A stretch of DNA of 57,284 nt, from assembly GCF_034113385.1 (NCBI RefSeq), contig NZ_JAXEXL010000008.1, forward strand, positions 1-57,284, given 5' to 3'. Made by a program: the position numbers and the translations under genes. Positions within the stretch are counted from its first letter, which is position 1. Every line of letters begins with the position of its first letter. The notes under the pieces were generated by a model. That model had not been told where the DNA came from. It worked only from the letters and a program-made list of their open reading frames with translations, and searched no databases. Positions 25,569 through 34,273 of the stretch are shown piece by piece. The stretch is from Atopobium sp034113385. Its GTDB lineage: Bacteria > Actinomycetota > Coriobacteriia > Coriobacteriales > Atopobiaceae.

Positions 25569-26627
25569 CTATAAATCATCCACAAGAGCAGTGGACTTAG
25601 CATATGCAGTAGAGCGAGCTTCAAAGAAGTCCGTTTTTACCATATTGGCACTAGAATACTGAGAAACCCACTCCATGCCCTCGGGCTCGCCAGATACATC
25701 ATCAAATAGCTGACCATACCCCAGGCCACTCCAACGCAGATTGCCCAGGTAACGGATGTACTTCTCTACCATATCGCCCGTTAATCCAGAGACCTTATCG
25801 CCAATCACATAACGGCCCCATGCAATCTCTTGGCGCACACCTTCTAGTAACATGTTGCGCAGCTCTTCCACGGTGTTCGCATCAAACAGCTGGGGCTCTT
25901 CACGCTGAAGCTCAGAAATAATATTGCGGAACAACCATAAATGCGTGTTTTCATCGCGATTGATATAACGAATTTCCTGAGCGCTACCAGGCATTTTTCC
26001 ATTGCGGGCCAAATTGTAAAAGAACATAAAGCCAGAGTAGAAGTACACACCCTCCAAAATGTAGTTGGCCATACACACACGCAATAAAGCACGAGGGCTC
26101 TGCTGCGCCAAAAACTCATTGTAGAGGTCACCAATAAAGGTATTGCGGGCAAGCAAATGTGTATCATCGCGCCACTGATACAAAATCTCATTGCGTTTCT
26201 CGGGAGAACAAATGGTATCCAGCATGTACGAATAACTCTGCGAATGGACGCACTCCTGGAACGTCTGAATACCTAAACACAAGTTGACCTCGTTAGCCGT
26301 AATATAGCTGCTTATATTTGGCAAATTAGCGCTCTGTAGGCTGTCGAGAAACACCAGAAAGCTGAGGATTTTATCGTAAGCAGTGCGCTCAGCCTCGGAA
26401 AGCAAAGGATAATCCTTGATGTCCTGTGCCAAATTAATTTCTTCGGGAACCCAAAAGTTGTTCATGGCATTGCGATACCAATTGCTCACCCATTGGTAAC
26501 GCATGTTGTTAAAATCGTTGAGGTTGGTGGTATTGCCACCAATCATACGACGATTACGCACGTCAATGTCGCCCTGGGGGTTAAACAGAGGCTTGCGCTC
26601 CAATTTCATGTTTTTATCAACAGTCAT
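25569..26627 (-). CDS. nrdB: Class I ribonucleotide reductase, small (radical) subunit
   Basis: Start at the ATG at 26627 with GGAGAG upstream; the frame is open to 26684. 352 residues. Metal ligands by alignment in memory with R2: D95 (FLDSLQ), E125 and H128 (QECVHSQ), E192 (EGVYFYSGF), E226 and H229 (RDENTHL). The radical-site tyrosine is Y132 (HSQSYSY), so this looks like a normal tyrosyl-radical R2 and not a class Ic protein. It generates the radical passed to NrdA for reduction of ribonucleotides. It follows nrdA by 35 bases and is ended by a terminator inside fic. Confidence 0.95.
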   Translation of the reverse strand: MTVDKNMKLERKPLFNPQGDIDVRNRRMIGGNTTNLNDFNNMRYQWVSNWYRNAMNNFWVPEEINLAQDIKDYPLLSEAERTAYDKILSFLVFLDSLQSANLPNISSYITANEVNLCLGIQTFQECVHSQSYSYMLDTICSPEKRNEILYQWRDDTHLLARNTFIGDLYNEFLAQQSPRALLRVCMANYILEGVYFYSGFMFFYNLARNGKMPGSAQEIRYINRDENTHLWLFRNIISELQREEPQLFDANTVEELRNMLLEGVRQEIAWGRYVIGDKVSGLTGDMVEKYIRYLGNLRWSGLGYGQLFDDVSGEPEGMEWVSQYSSANMVKTDFFEARSTAYAKSTALVDDL

Positions 26628-26662
26628 GCTCTCTCTCCATTTCATTACTTGCCAGGCATTGC

Positions 26663-29266
26663 TTATGACGCACAGCTTTCGCACTCCTCTACTTCAAGAG
26701 ATTTGGAACGCACATAATACACGGTCTTTACGCCACGAGCCCAAGCGTCTACGTAAAGGTCAAAGACCTGGCGCATGGTAAAGTCATTGGTAATATACAG
26801 ATTCATGGACTGCGCCTGATCAATATGGCGCTGACGAATAGCTGCCGCACGAATAGACCAGTGCTGGTCAATGCTGTGCGCAGGCTTGTAGTACCAGTAC
26901 GTTTTAAAAGAAAGCTCAGGCGCAATACGCGGCAACATCATGCCCTTCTTTTCTTCCAAGAAAAACGATTGCATGATGGGGTCTAAACCAGCCGTAGTAC
27001 CAGCGAGAATAGACGTGGAGCTTGTGGGGGCAATGGCCAGCAAGTAGGCGTTACGCATCCCGTTGGTAGCCACCTGAGCACGAACAGCATCCCATTCTTT
27101 ACCCGTATATGCGCGCTTCTTAAAATAGGCGCCCGTCTCCCAATCAGAGCCTTCAAACAGCTCATATGATCCGCGTTCAGCCGCCAAATTGCAGGATGCC
27201 TCAATGGCAAAACGATTGATCTTCTCAAACAGCTGGTCTACAAAATCCAGGTGTTCCTCGCTCTCCCAACGAATAGCCCGCTGAGCCAACATGTGGTGGT
27301 ACCCGCTTACGCCCAACCCAATAGAGCGATAGCGGTGGTTGGTAATCTTGGCATAGGGCAAGGCATAAAAATTGAGGTCAATGACGTTATCCAAGGCGCG
27401 AACCACCGTATGCACAAGCCCGCGCACATGCTGGGTGTCATCAAGATTAATGTTGCCCAGCGATAGACTAGCCAAATTGCATACTACAAAATCACCAGGC
27501 CTAACAGTAGTAACTACCACGGTGTCACCCTCATCAGTCACAATCTCACGCGAGACCGTCTCCATAGAAGAGGTGTTCTGTGCAATTTCTGTACACAGGT
27601 TCGAGCAGTAAATAATGCCTGCATGCGGATTAGGGTTGGCACGATTTACGGTATCGCGCATAAAAGCAAAGGGTGTACCTGTTTCTACTGCAGAGCGAAT
27701 AATCAAGCGCACAATTTCACGAATGGGCATGCTGCGCTTAGCAATACGAGCATCTGCTACACACTCAAGATAGCGGCGCTCCCATTCCTCACCAAAGTAC
27801 TCCTCCAGCGCATACCCCTTAATGGTCAGGATTTCATGAGGATCCATGAGGTGCCACTCTTGTGACATATCTTTTTGTGCCAATTTCCAAAACAAATCTG
27901 GATAGCACACTGCTGGGAAGACATCATGTGCTTTTGTACGGTCATCACCATTGTTGGTACGAATTTGCAAGAACTCAGGCAAATCACGATGCCAAGCATC
28001 CAAATACACCGCAACAGCACCTGCGCGCATACCCAACTGGTCTACGGCTACGGCAGTATCATTAATAACGCGAATCCACCGGATGACACCGCCAGCTACA
28101 CCCTGAAAACCACGGATACTACCACCAGAAGCACGCACTTTACCCAGATACATGCCCATGCCGCCGCCAAACTTGGACACTTGCGAAAAATTATCAATGG
28201 AGCGATAAATGCCCTCCAAAGAGTCTGGCACAGTGTCAATAAAACAGCTTGACAGCTGGTGATGAGGCTTGCGCGCATTGGAAAGCGTAGGGGTTGCCAT
28301 AGTAACTTCCAACGTGCTGAGCATGTTGTAAAACTGAGCCACCCAGGTCAAACGATTGCTGCGCTCCTCTTTCATAGCAAGATGCAAGGCCACACCTAAA
28401 AACATCTCTTGAGGCGTCTCTAGAATCTCGCCTTCATGCGAGCGAATAACATACCGACGAAGCACCAAATCAAGACCTGCATAGTCAAAAAGCTTGTCTC
28501 TTTCATTATTGAGAAACTCCTGCGCTTGCAGTATTTCTTCGCGGCTATAGTTTTCCAAAATATAGCTACCATATAAATGTGCATCCACCAGCATCTGAAT
28601 TTTGTCATAGAGGTTGGAAATGCCGCGAGACGCCATGGTTTGTGCAAGCACCTTATGCGCTGCAAATGCCCTGATGCGAGCAGCAATGTAACTCCACTGT
28701 GGAGCCTCACGGTTACACAGTTCTACCGCCGCGCGTGCCAGGGTATCTAGGCGTTGAGCAGAGTTCATCTCTGACTTGATTAGACCTTCAAAACGAGAAA
28801 CCCAAACATCTAGAGGATATAGTTCTTGCTCAAAGTCCTTCTCGATATCCAACAGGACGGGGAGTAGGTCATCATCTCCAGCAAGGCGAATGAGTTCAGA
28901 GCGCTGAGCGCGCAGCTCACTTCGTTTGGAGCGGTACAAGATATAGCTTTTTGCCTGCTTAAAGTAACCGGCACGCATAAGAGCTTCCTCGACCAAGTCT
29001 TGGATAAGCTCCACCGTTGGCTCAGTAGACAGCACATCGGTGCGCCGTGCGTTAGCGCGCTGCACGTCAGGGCACTGTACGTTAGTGCACTGAGCACCAT
29101 CATGCTGCATGGACTTTGTTATACATGCCTCTACCTGCGTTAGAAGCTGCTCCAGCTCTGCTTGGCTATAGTGCTCCGACGTTGCAGCAAAGACCTTTTG
29201 CAAGGCACGAATAATCTTTTGACCGTCGTACTGCTCAATCGCCCCGCTACGTTTAATAATGTTCAT
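26663..29266 (-). CDS. nrdA: Class I ribonucleotide reductase, large (catalytic) subunit
   Basis: 867 residues. An N-terminal ATP-cone (1 to about 115) begins IIKRSGAIEQYDGQKI. The catalytic core has the redox cysteine in QLSSCFIDT, the radical relay/catalytic NLCTEI, the partner cysteine in VVCNLASLSLGNI, and the tyrosine pair in KTVYYVRSKSL. The tail ends EECESCAS, carrying the CxxC that passes electrons from thioredoxin or glutaredoxin. It reduces NDPs to dNDPs. Residues 59-78 inside the ATP-cone are four degenerate pentapeptide repeats, not usual in the family. Promoter and NrdR-like boxes lie just upstream. Confidence 0.95.
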   Translation of the reverse strand: MNIIKRSGAIEQYDGQKIIRALQKVFAATSEHYSQAELEQLLTQVEACITKSMQHDGAQCTNVQCPDVQRANARRTDVLSTEPTVELIQDLVEEALMRAGYFKQAKSYILYRSKRSELRAQRSELIRLAGDDDLLPVLLDIEKDFEQELYPLDVWVSRFEGLIKSEMNSAQRLDTLARAAVELCNREAPQWSYIAARIRAFAAHKVLAQTMASRGISNLYDKIQMLVDAHLYGSYILENYSREEILQAQEFLNNERDKLFDYAGLDLVLRRYVIRSHEGEILETPQEMFLGVALHLAMKEERSNRLTWVAQFYNMLSTLEVTMATPTLSNARKPHHQLSSCFIDTVPDSLEGIYRSIDNFSQVSKFGGGMGMYLGKVRASGGSIRGFQGVAGGVIRWIRVINDTAVAVDQLGMRAGAVAVYLDAWHRDLPEFLQIRTNNGDDRTKAHDVFPAVCYPDLFWKLAQKDMSQEWHLMDPHEILTIKGYALEEYFGEEWERRYLECVADARIAKRSMPIREIVRLIIRSAVETGTPFAFMRDTVNRANPNPHAGIIYCSNLCTEIAQNTSSMETVSREIVTDEGDTVVVTTVRPGDFVVCNLASLSLGNINLDDTQHVRGLVHTVVRALDNVIDLNFYALPYAKITNHRYRSIGLGVSGYHHMLAQRAIRWESEEHLDFVDQLFEKINRFAIEASCNLAAERGSYELFEGSDWETGAYFKKRAYTGKEWDAVRAQVATNGMRNAYLLAIAPTSSTSILAGTTAGLDPIMQSFFLEEKKGMMLPRIAPELSFKTYWYYKPAHSIDQHWSIRAAAIRQRHIDQAQSMNLYITNDFTMRQVFDLYVDAWARGVKTVYYVRSKSLEVEECESCAS
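29033..29092. repeat. Four imperfect 15-bp tandem repeats inside nrdA
   Basis: On the coding strand the units are CAGTGCACTAACGTA, CAGTGCCCTGACGTG, CAGCGCGCTAACGCA and CGGCGCACCGATGTG, which code QCTNV, QCPDV, QRANA and RRTDV. The period of 15 keeps the frame. They expand the loop in the ATP-cone domain. Confidence 0.88.
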
Positions 29267-29290
29267 GTGAACCTCAAATATGATATGAAT

Positions 29291-29342
29291 AGAAGATATT
29301 GTGGTTAATTCCTTATAAACATACCATATATTGTGTTCAATG
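29291..29342 (-). promoter_or_regulatory. nrdA promoter overlapped by two NrdR-box-like sites
   Basis: TTGAAC (-35, 29342-29337) and TATAAG (-10, 29319-29314) are 17 bases apart. ATACCATATATTGTGT (29323-29338) matches the NrdR box consensus (ACACWATATATWGTGT) at 14 of 16 positions and fills the spacer. A weaker copy, ATAGAAGATATTGTGG (29291-29306), starts 32 bases away, close to the three helical turns normal between paired NrdR boxes. Binding would block RNA polymerase. Confidence 0.7.
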
Positions 29343-29399
29343 CCAGTAAAATGTTACAGTATAACCAACATTTATTTTTGTTACTTTAGGGTTATAGGA

Positions 29400-29441
29400 C
29401 AAAAATAAGGGCTGCACGACTCACAACAAGCCGTACAGCCC
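29400..29441 (-). terminator. Terminator at the end of the tad locus
   Basis: A 10-bp stem with one mismatch (GGGCTGTACG/CGTGCAGCCC) at 29409-29441, followed on the minus strand by TTATTTTTGTCC. It lies 33 bases past the stop of the VWA gene. Confidence 0.87.
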
Positions 29442-29473
29442 CAGCGCTAAGTAACTAAGAACTAAGCATCTCG

Positions 29474-31621
29474 CTAGTTTACAACGCCCTTAAGACCATA
29501 ACTCTCGTGGTAGATATTATCTGGGTCGTACTCAACCTGCGTAGAGAAGTCATCGTCCTTGACCTCAACCTTAACCTTAACAGGAACGGTGTGGTTATCG
29601 TAGCGCATGTTATCCATGAACCCAGACTCGCCTGGCTTGGGAACAACAGGACGGATTGTATAGGTATATGTACCTTCGCGTTTGTACGGAATGTCCTTAA
29701 AGTAGACATTACCGTCTGTGTCATTACCAGCGACTTCAATCACGTTACCATCTGCATCTACGAGCTCAAACATAAACATGTTGGGTGATAGCTTCATGTT
29801 GTACAGCACCACATGTGCGCTTACTTTACCCTTATTGTTGGGCTTGAAGTATACTTGGACAACAGGTTTGGGATACGTGAAGGTTTCTCCCGTACTAGTA
29901 CCATCCTGAGCTACGTACTTCACCTGAGCCTCAGCCTTATCTATGTCATAGAAGCCCGGCTTTGCCGTAGAGGTGGGGTTCGCCAAATCATAGTCAGTGT
30001 CCGCGTCACCTACATGAGGGTATGACTCATTCGCGGCAAGCCATTTCTTGATAGCAGCTGTGGACGTTCGTTCATCAAACGAGAAGCGATACTTGGTGTC
30101 CTCGTTTACCTTATTAACAATAGTTGCTGTAACCGTACGTGTAGCGCCATCAAAAGCAACAGTGTAATCTACGCCATAGTTAAGCTCACGAGTGCGACCA
30201 TCGGCACCAGTTGCTACCAATTTGTAAGAATTGGGATAGAGGGTTACATCTTCACTCAACTGGCAGGAGATAGTGATGTGCACCTCAGGATTCTTCAGGC
30301 GTAGCATAAGAGAGTCAAGCATGTTTTTCATCTCAGTGTCACTGTTTACCGAGAACGCAGCCTTCTCATCACGTGTGGTTATGCCCTGTGTAATAGACTG
30401 TAATACCGATGCACCTCGGCCAGAACCAATGAAGATGGAGTACAAAGAATCAATACCCTTAATTTGGTTAAGCAACAGCTGCGTTGCTGGGTATACAACG
30501 TCTACCGAAGTATTATAACCACCATAACTTGCACCAAAGTAGTTATAGGGAATCTCAGTGGGCAAACCATCAGTTACCAACAGCAAAACATTGTCAACGT
30601 CGGGGCTGTGGTCCACATAGCGCTGCACCTCCATTAAAGCGCCACCAGTGTTGGTACCACCACCAGCTGTCAGTCGGTTAATCGCCCATGCTGCTTGCTG
30701 ATAGGAGCCCTTATTTAAAACTGGTTGCACTGTATTGGAATAAGCAAGAATAGAAAACGTATTACTGTTATCAAAGGTACCAAGCTTATTGACCATAGTA
30801 GAAAGATTACGCTTGAGTGAATCCATCTTTGACTCACTAGAACCATGTAAATAGCGTTCTCTCATGGAACCAGAAACGTCAGCCACGATAATAAAGTTTT
30901 TACGACGATACTTAGGGAAGTTGGAATTATCTGCTGCTTGCGCAGACAAATAGGTACGATAGTCATTGGGACCCTTACGCTGAGTATCTGCATTAGAGTT
31001 ACCGTCGCCCAAATAGTCAATTTGTTTAGTGGTTTTAATGGCAATATCGGGCTTAGGAAGCTTAACAGGGCCAAGCTCCTCGTTATAACGGAAATGCAAC
31101 TTAATAGAGCCAGACCAGCCAGAAGATGCAAGCTGGGTAAATTGGCCATAACCTGGAAGATCCCATTTTCTACCATAATATGACATTGGATAGGATAGCT
31201 GTGCTGCTCCAGAACCAAACTCCATATGAGAAAAACTTATATGAGAGTCAGTACGATCATTGGGCGTCACATAGAAGTACGGAATACGATTAGAAATAAA
31301 AACAGTATTTGCACCGCGCTTAAGGGTTGGACTTTTCACAATTGGCGATACGGGAATTTGTCCGTTAATCGAGTAATCTAGCTGCCGCACCTCTGAGAAA
31401 AACTTAAAGTCGTAGGAAAAGCCGCTTGAGTCTACAATGCTTTTTGACTGGTCTGATAGCTCATCATAATTATCTATGATGACCTCAACGTTTAAGGTAG
31501 ACCCATATGCAGTTTGAGCTGGCGCAACAACCGTAAATACACCAGCAAGGCCAAACACTGCCAAGGCACAGACAGCAAGCATACGCACCATATGTGTACG
31601 TAAGGAGTGGCGGTTATTCAT
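29474..31621 (-). CDS. Secreted VWA-domain protein with C-terminal FctA-like pilin domain (candidate Tad pilus adhesin)
   Basis: 715 residues. A classical signal peptide (1-40: basic start, ALAVFGLAGVF core, ends near QTAYG). A von Willebrand factor A domain (about 240-440) has the MIDAS residues DVSGSM, the TAGGGTNTG threonine loop and LLVTDGLPTE. The C-terminal ~130 residues resemble the Gram-positive pilin domain of the FctA/Spy0128 group (FMFELVDADGNVIE, GNVYFKDIPYKREGTYTYTI). The glutamate usual after TYTI is replaced (TIRPV), so an internal isopeptide bond is uncertain. No LPXTG or second membrane segment is present, so it is not sortase-anchored. AGGAGGG precedes the start, which overlaps the previous gene by 8 bases. 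Last gene of the tad locus. Confidence 0.82.
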   Translation of the reverse strand: MNNRHSLRTHMVRMLAVCALAVFGLAGVFTVVAPAQTAYGSTLNVEVIIDNYDELSDQSKSIVDSSGFSYDFKFFSEVRQLDYSINGQIPVSPIVKSPTLKRGANTVFISNRIPYFYVTPNDRTDSHISFSHMEFGSGAAQLSYPMSYYGRKWDLPGYGQFTQLASSGWSGSIKLHFRYNEELGPVKLPKPDIAIKTTKQIDYLGDGNSNADTQRKGPNDYRTYLSAQAADNSNFPKYRRKNFIIVADVSGSMRERYLHGSSESKMDSLKRNLSTMVNKLGTFDNSNTFSILAYSNTVQPVLNKGSYQQAAWAINRLTAGGGTNTGGALMEVQRYVDHSPDVDNVLLLVTDGLPTEIPYNYFGASYGGYNTSVDVVYPATQLLLNQIKGIDSLYSIFIGSGRGASVLQSITQGITTRDEKAAFSVNSDTEMKNMLDSLMLRLKNPEVHITISCQLSEDVTLYPNSYKLVATGADGRTRELNYGVDYTVAFDGATRTVTATIVNKVNEDTKYRFSFDERTSTAAIKKWLAANESYPHVGDADTDYDLANPTSTAKPGFYDIDKAEAQVKYVAQDGTSTGETFTYPKPVVQVYFKPNNKGKVSAHVVLYNMKLSPNMFMFELVDADGNVIEVAGNDTDGNVYFKDIPYKREGTYTYTIRPVVPKPGESGFMDNMRYDNHTVPVKVKVEVKDDDFSTQVEYDPDNIYHESYGLKGVVN

Positions 31622-33125
31622 CAGAAGTCCCTCCTATCTGAGAGATGGCAGTATTAACAGCATCAAGCGCGTTTTTGCGGTGCTGTTCATCAGCACGTTC
31701 AAACAAAGTAATGCGCGCCTTATGCTGCAAAGAAATGTTGGCAGGCTTAGTAGTATTTTCGTCTGGATTGTAAGCAGCCTGCAAGCTGTTGGTATCGTGA
31801 GCCAAAGAAGCCTGGGCATCATCTGCTAACAGCCAATTAAGAAAATCCTTCTCGCGAGAACCTGCGTCAGGTAAAACAGAAGCAGAATAGCGAGGATAAA
31901 ATACCGCAGGGCTATCATCAGAAGAGCCTGGTATAGTCATAAATGCACAGTTGACACCCTGCTTTTGGAGCTCCATTGCTTCTTCAGAGCTGCCGATAAA
32001 CCCAGCAAGTTTACCATCCTTAAACGACGATAAAACCTCCTCGCGGGATGGCAGTGATTTGACTTCAGGCGCAATGGTTGTACCGTCTGATAGAGTGGCT
32101 TGCCAGTTATATAGCTCACTCATATATCGCTGCGTTGCCACAGTCCAATCCAAATCACCTTGATCCAACGAATCCGTAAGAAATACCAACGACCCAATGG
32201 TTTTATCGGACGGACCCCACATGCCTACACCTTGCGGGAACAACTCAGGATAGCTATGCCCAAGGGCAACCACACCTTCGCTGGACTGCGGAACAATTGC
32301 TTTGGCATCATTAAAGGAGTTGGGATTATATACAAAGGCGCTTACATTACCCGTTAAAGGAATGCTGGCAACGCCCCAAAACTCAGGTGCATGCTGAGAA
32401 GAATCTCCAGATTTAGCAGCTTCTTTTTTAGCCTCTTCCGCTTTCTTTGCAGCTTCCGTCTGATCCTCTTCCTGACTTTTTGCGATGCCATTTTTGAGGT
32501 CTTCATTAGAAGGTATGCCACCGGCATTTTTGATTGCTGCCATGGTAGCCTCTGCACCATCGGGCTCATTGTGATTAAGAGAAGCCTCACCTTTGGTTAC
32601 ACCCTGATTATCTGTAGATTGCGTACTTGCAGCAGTGTTGTCAGACGTATTTGCATCAGAAGTAGAAGCTGCAGTATTGGCATTCTCGGCAGTTTTTACG
32701 GCAGTGGAATAGGGCATAACCATAAAGCGGTCATAATTTTTTGCTGCTACATCTTTAAGATCACCCAATTTATCCGTGGTACCCAGTCCATCATTGATGG
32801 AATTAGGCCAAATGCACAGCTTAGCGCCCTCGCGCTTCATAACATCCGCAATGGTAGCGCTGGTAAGCTCAGCATCTGGGACAGCGCGCACATGAACCAT
32901 GCTCAGATGCGTAATGCCATACTTAAGGGAAAGCGGAAACATGGCACCACTTAAAGACTGAGGCACTACGACGGTTACTGCGTTAAAAAAGGAAAACACA
33001 ACTAACGCCAAGATTGCAAAGGCAACGCTCGCACCAAGTATTCCTTTGATTTTGTTTTTGCGCTGTTGCTCATACTGCTTACGATAAGCACCTACCTGTG
33101 TATTGCGCTTAACGGTGGCACTCAT
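31614..33125 (-). CDS. Membrane-anchored protein with extracellular solute-binding-like domain, in the tad locus
   Basis: Start chosen at the ATG at 33125, which shares ATGA with the preceding stop. 503 residues. A basic N-terminus, one membrane segment (about 32-52), then an extracellular part. A linker of about 100 residues rich in Ala, Thr, Asn, Glu and Lys (around 150-230) separates two lobes. The C-terminal lobe (ASIPLTGNVSAFVYNPNSF, FPQGVGMWGPSDKTIGSLVF, KLAGFIGSSEEAMELQKQG, DFLNWLLADDAQASLAHDTN) has the feel of a type 2 periplasmic-binding protein, especially the NWLLADDAQ C-terminal helix. I do not recognise the family. It lies between TadG-like and VWA genes, with overlaps on both sides, so it probably works in the pilus apparatus. 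Confidence 0.75.
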   Translation of the reverse strand: MSATVKRNTQVGAYRKQYEQQRKNKIKGILGASVAFAILALVVFSFFNAVTVVVPQSLSGAMFPLSLKYGITHLSMVHVRAVPDAELTSATIADVMKREGAKLCIWPNSINDGLGTTDKLGDLKDVAAKNYDRFMVMPYSTAVKTAENANTAASTSDANTSDNTAASTQSTDNQGVTKGEASLNHNEPDGAEATMAAIKNAGGIPSNEDLKNGIAKSQEEDQTEAAKKAEEAKKEAAKSGDSSQHAPEFWGVASIPLTGNVSAFVYNPNSFNDAKAIVPQSSEGVVALGHSYPELFPQGVGMWGPSDKTIGSLVFLTDSLDQGDLDWTVATQRYMSELYNWQATLSDGTTIAPEVKSLPSREEVLSSFKDGKLAGFIGSSEEAMELQKQGVNCAFMTIPGSSDDSPAVFYPRYSASVLPDAGSREKDFLNWLLADDAQASLAHDTNSLQAAYNPDENTTKPANISLQHKARITLFERADEQHRKNALDAVNTAISQIGGTSDE

Positions 33126-33718
33126 GCAACAGTCCATCCATCGGGTAGATTACCTGCATTAAAACCAGTAACGGAGCCGTTATCAAAGGTATAACGACCA
33201 GAATAATATGACGCAGGAGCTGAAGGAGACCAAACTACGTTGTCATTGGGCTCACCATAGGTATCGTCAAAATCAGTCTGAGCAGCAAAGTTGATTTTTT
33301 GCAAACCAAAGAGCTTGAGGAAGTAGGTGTCACAAGATCCATGCAACACAATACGTGCTTTATAATGACGTGCATTCTCGGTACGCGTATCCTCAGTAAA
33401 GTAAAACTCGCCTTTGTTGGAAAAACCATTGGCGCCCAGCGTTTCTATAATGCATTTAGAAAAATCTGTGCCTGGCTGCTCACTGTAGCGCACCGTATCT
33501 TGGTACGTTAGACGGTCTTGAGCCACCAGCTGACACATACCATTTAAACGACTATGTGCCATAAGCACCACACTGGCATCCATGGCCAAACCTACAAAGA
33601 AAATCATAACCACAAGTGCAGCAGCAAACATTACCAGCACATTGCCTTGCTCATCTTGAGCCTGGGCTGCTGCTTTGCGTGCGCACACCTGGCGTATATA
33701 GCGCAATCCAAACTTCAT
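33122..33718 (-). CDS. TadG-like Flp pilus assembly protein / minor pseudopilin
   Basis: 198 residues. A basic N-terminus is followed by DEQGNVLVMFAAALVVMIFFVG (about 22-43), the prepilin-peptidase-type motif with one membrane helix as in TadE/TadG proteins. The remainder is a short extracellular domain with two cysteines (CQLV and GSCDTY). It lacks the long VWA part of a full TadG; the VWA domain is encoded two genes downstream instead. The start shares TAATG with the TadE-like stop. Confidence 0.8.
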   Translation of the reverse strand: MKFGLRYIRQVCARKAAAQAQDEQGNVLVMFAAALVVMIFFVGLAMDASVVLMAHSRLNGMCQLVAQDRLTYQDTVRYSEQPGTDFSKCIIETLGANGFSNKGEFYFTEDTRTENARHYKARIVLHGSCDTYFLKLFGLQKINFAAQTDFDDTYGEPNDNVVWSPSAPASYYSGRYTFDNGSVTGFNAGNLPDGWTVA

Positions 33719-34269
33719 TAGTAGCTCCGCCTCTGCTGGCCAATAATCTGGTCATAATCTATCGTGCGTTCCATGCCATGCTCTGTAATAAATAACCCCA
33801 CCAGCGGCTTTACGCGATAGCTAATAGTTGCACGCGCATGCATATGACGCGTGTACTGCGTAGCATCATGCGGTTTTTTGTCATAGTTTGGCACGTCAAA
33901 AGAGCTTGTCGTACTCGTAAGCGTTACTTGAGCGTTAGAAACAGCAATCTTGGAAGCATCCATGCCAAACCAGCCAGAATCTGTGATAGCTTTTTTGACC
34001 ACAGTATCTGCACCACTGGTAATCTCGGTAGGAACTGTATCTGAATAATCGCCCGCGTCCTTGTACTCCTCTTTAACATAGCCCCAGTTAGCATGGCTGC
34101 ACGCATAATCAAAACTGACGTGCTGATAGCCAACCCAGCCCAGCTCAATCGTGGCAAAGATAAGTAACACAAAGAGCGGAAATACTAACGCAAACTCTAG
34201 AAGGGCCTGACCATCTTCACGATGACTTTGTCGAGAAACCCTTTGAAGGAGTGCTGCTATTCTTTGCAT
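33718..34269 (-). CDS. tadE: TadE-like minor pilin
   Basis: Start at the ATG at 34269 (AAGGAG upstream, within the longer open frame). 183 residues. REDGQALLEFALVFPLFVLLIF near residues 17-38 is the TadE signature: G followed by the conserved glutamate at +5 and a hydrophobic helix. The rest is a small extracellular domain. TadE-type pseudopilins are cut by the prepilin peptidase (encoded at the other end of this locus) and may start or cap the Flp fibre. It is one of three such genes in a row. Confidence 0.85.
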   Translation of the reverse strand: MQRIAALLQRVSRQSHREDGQALLEFALVFPLFVLLIFATIELGWVGYQHVSFDYACSHANWGYVKEEYKDAGDYSDTVPTEITSGADTVVKKAITDSGWFGMDASKIAVSNAQVTLTSTTSSFDVPNYDKKPHDATQYTRHMHARATISYRVKPLVGLFITEHGMERTIDYDQIIGQQRRSY

Positions 34270-34273
34270 CGTA

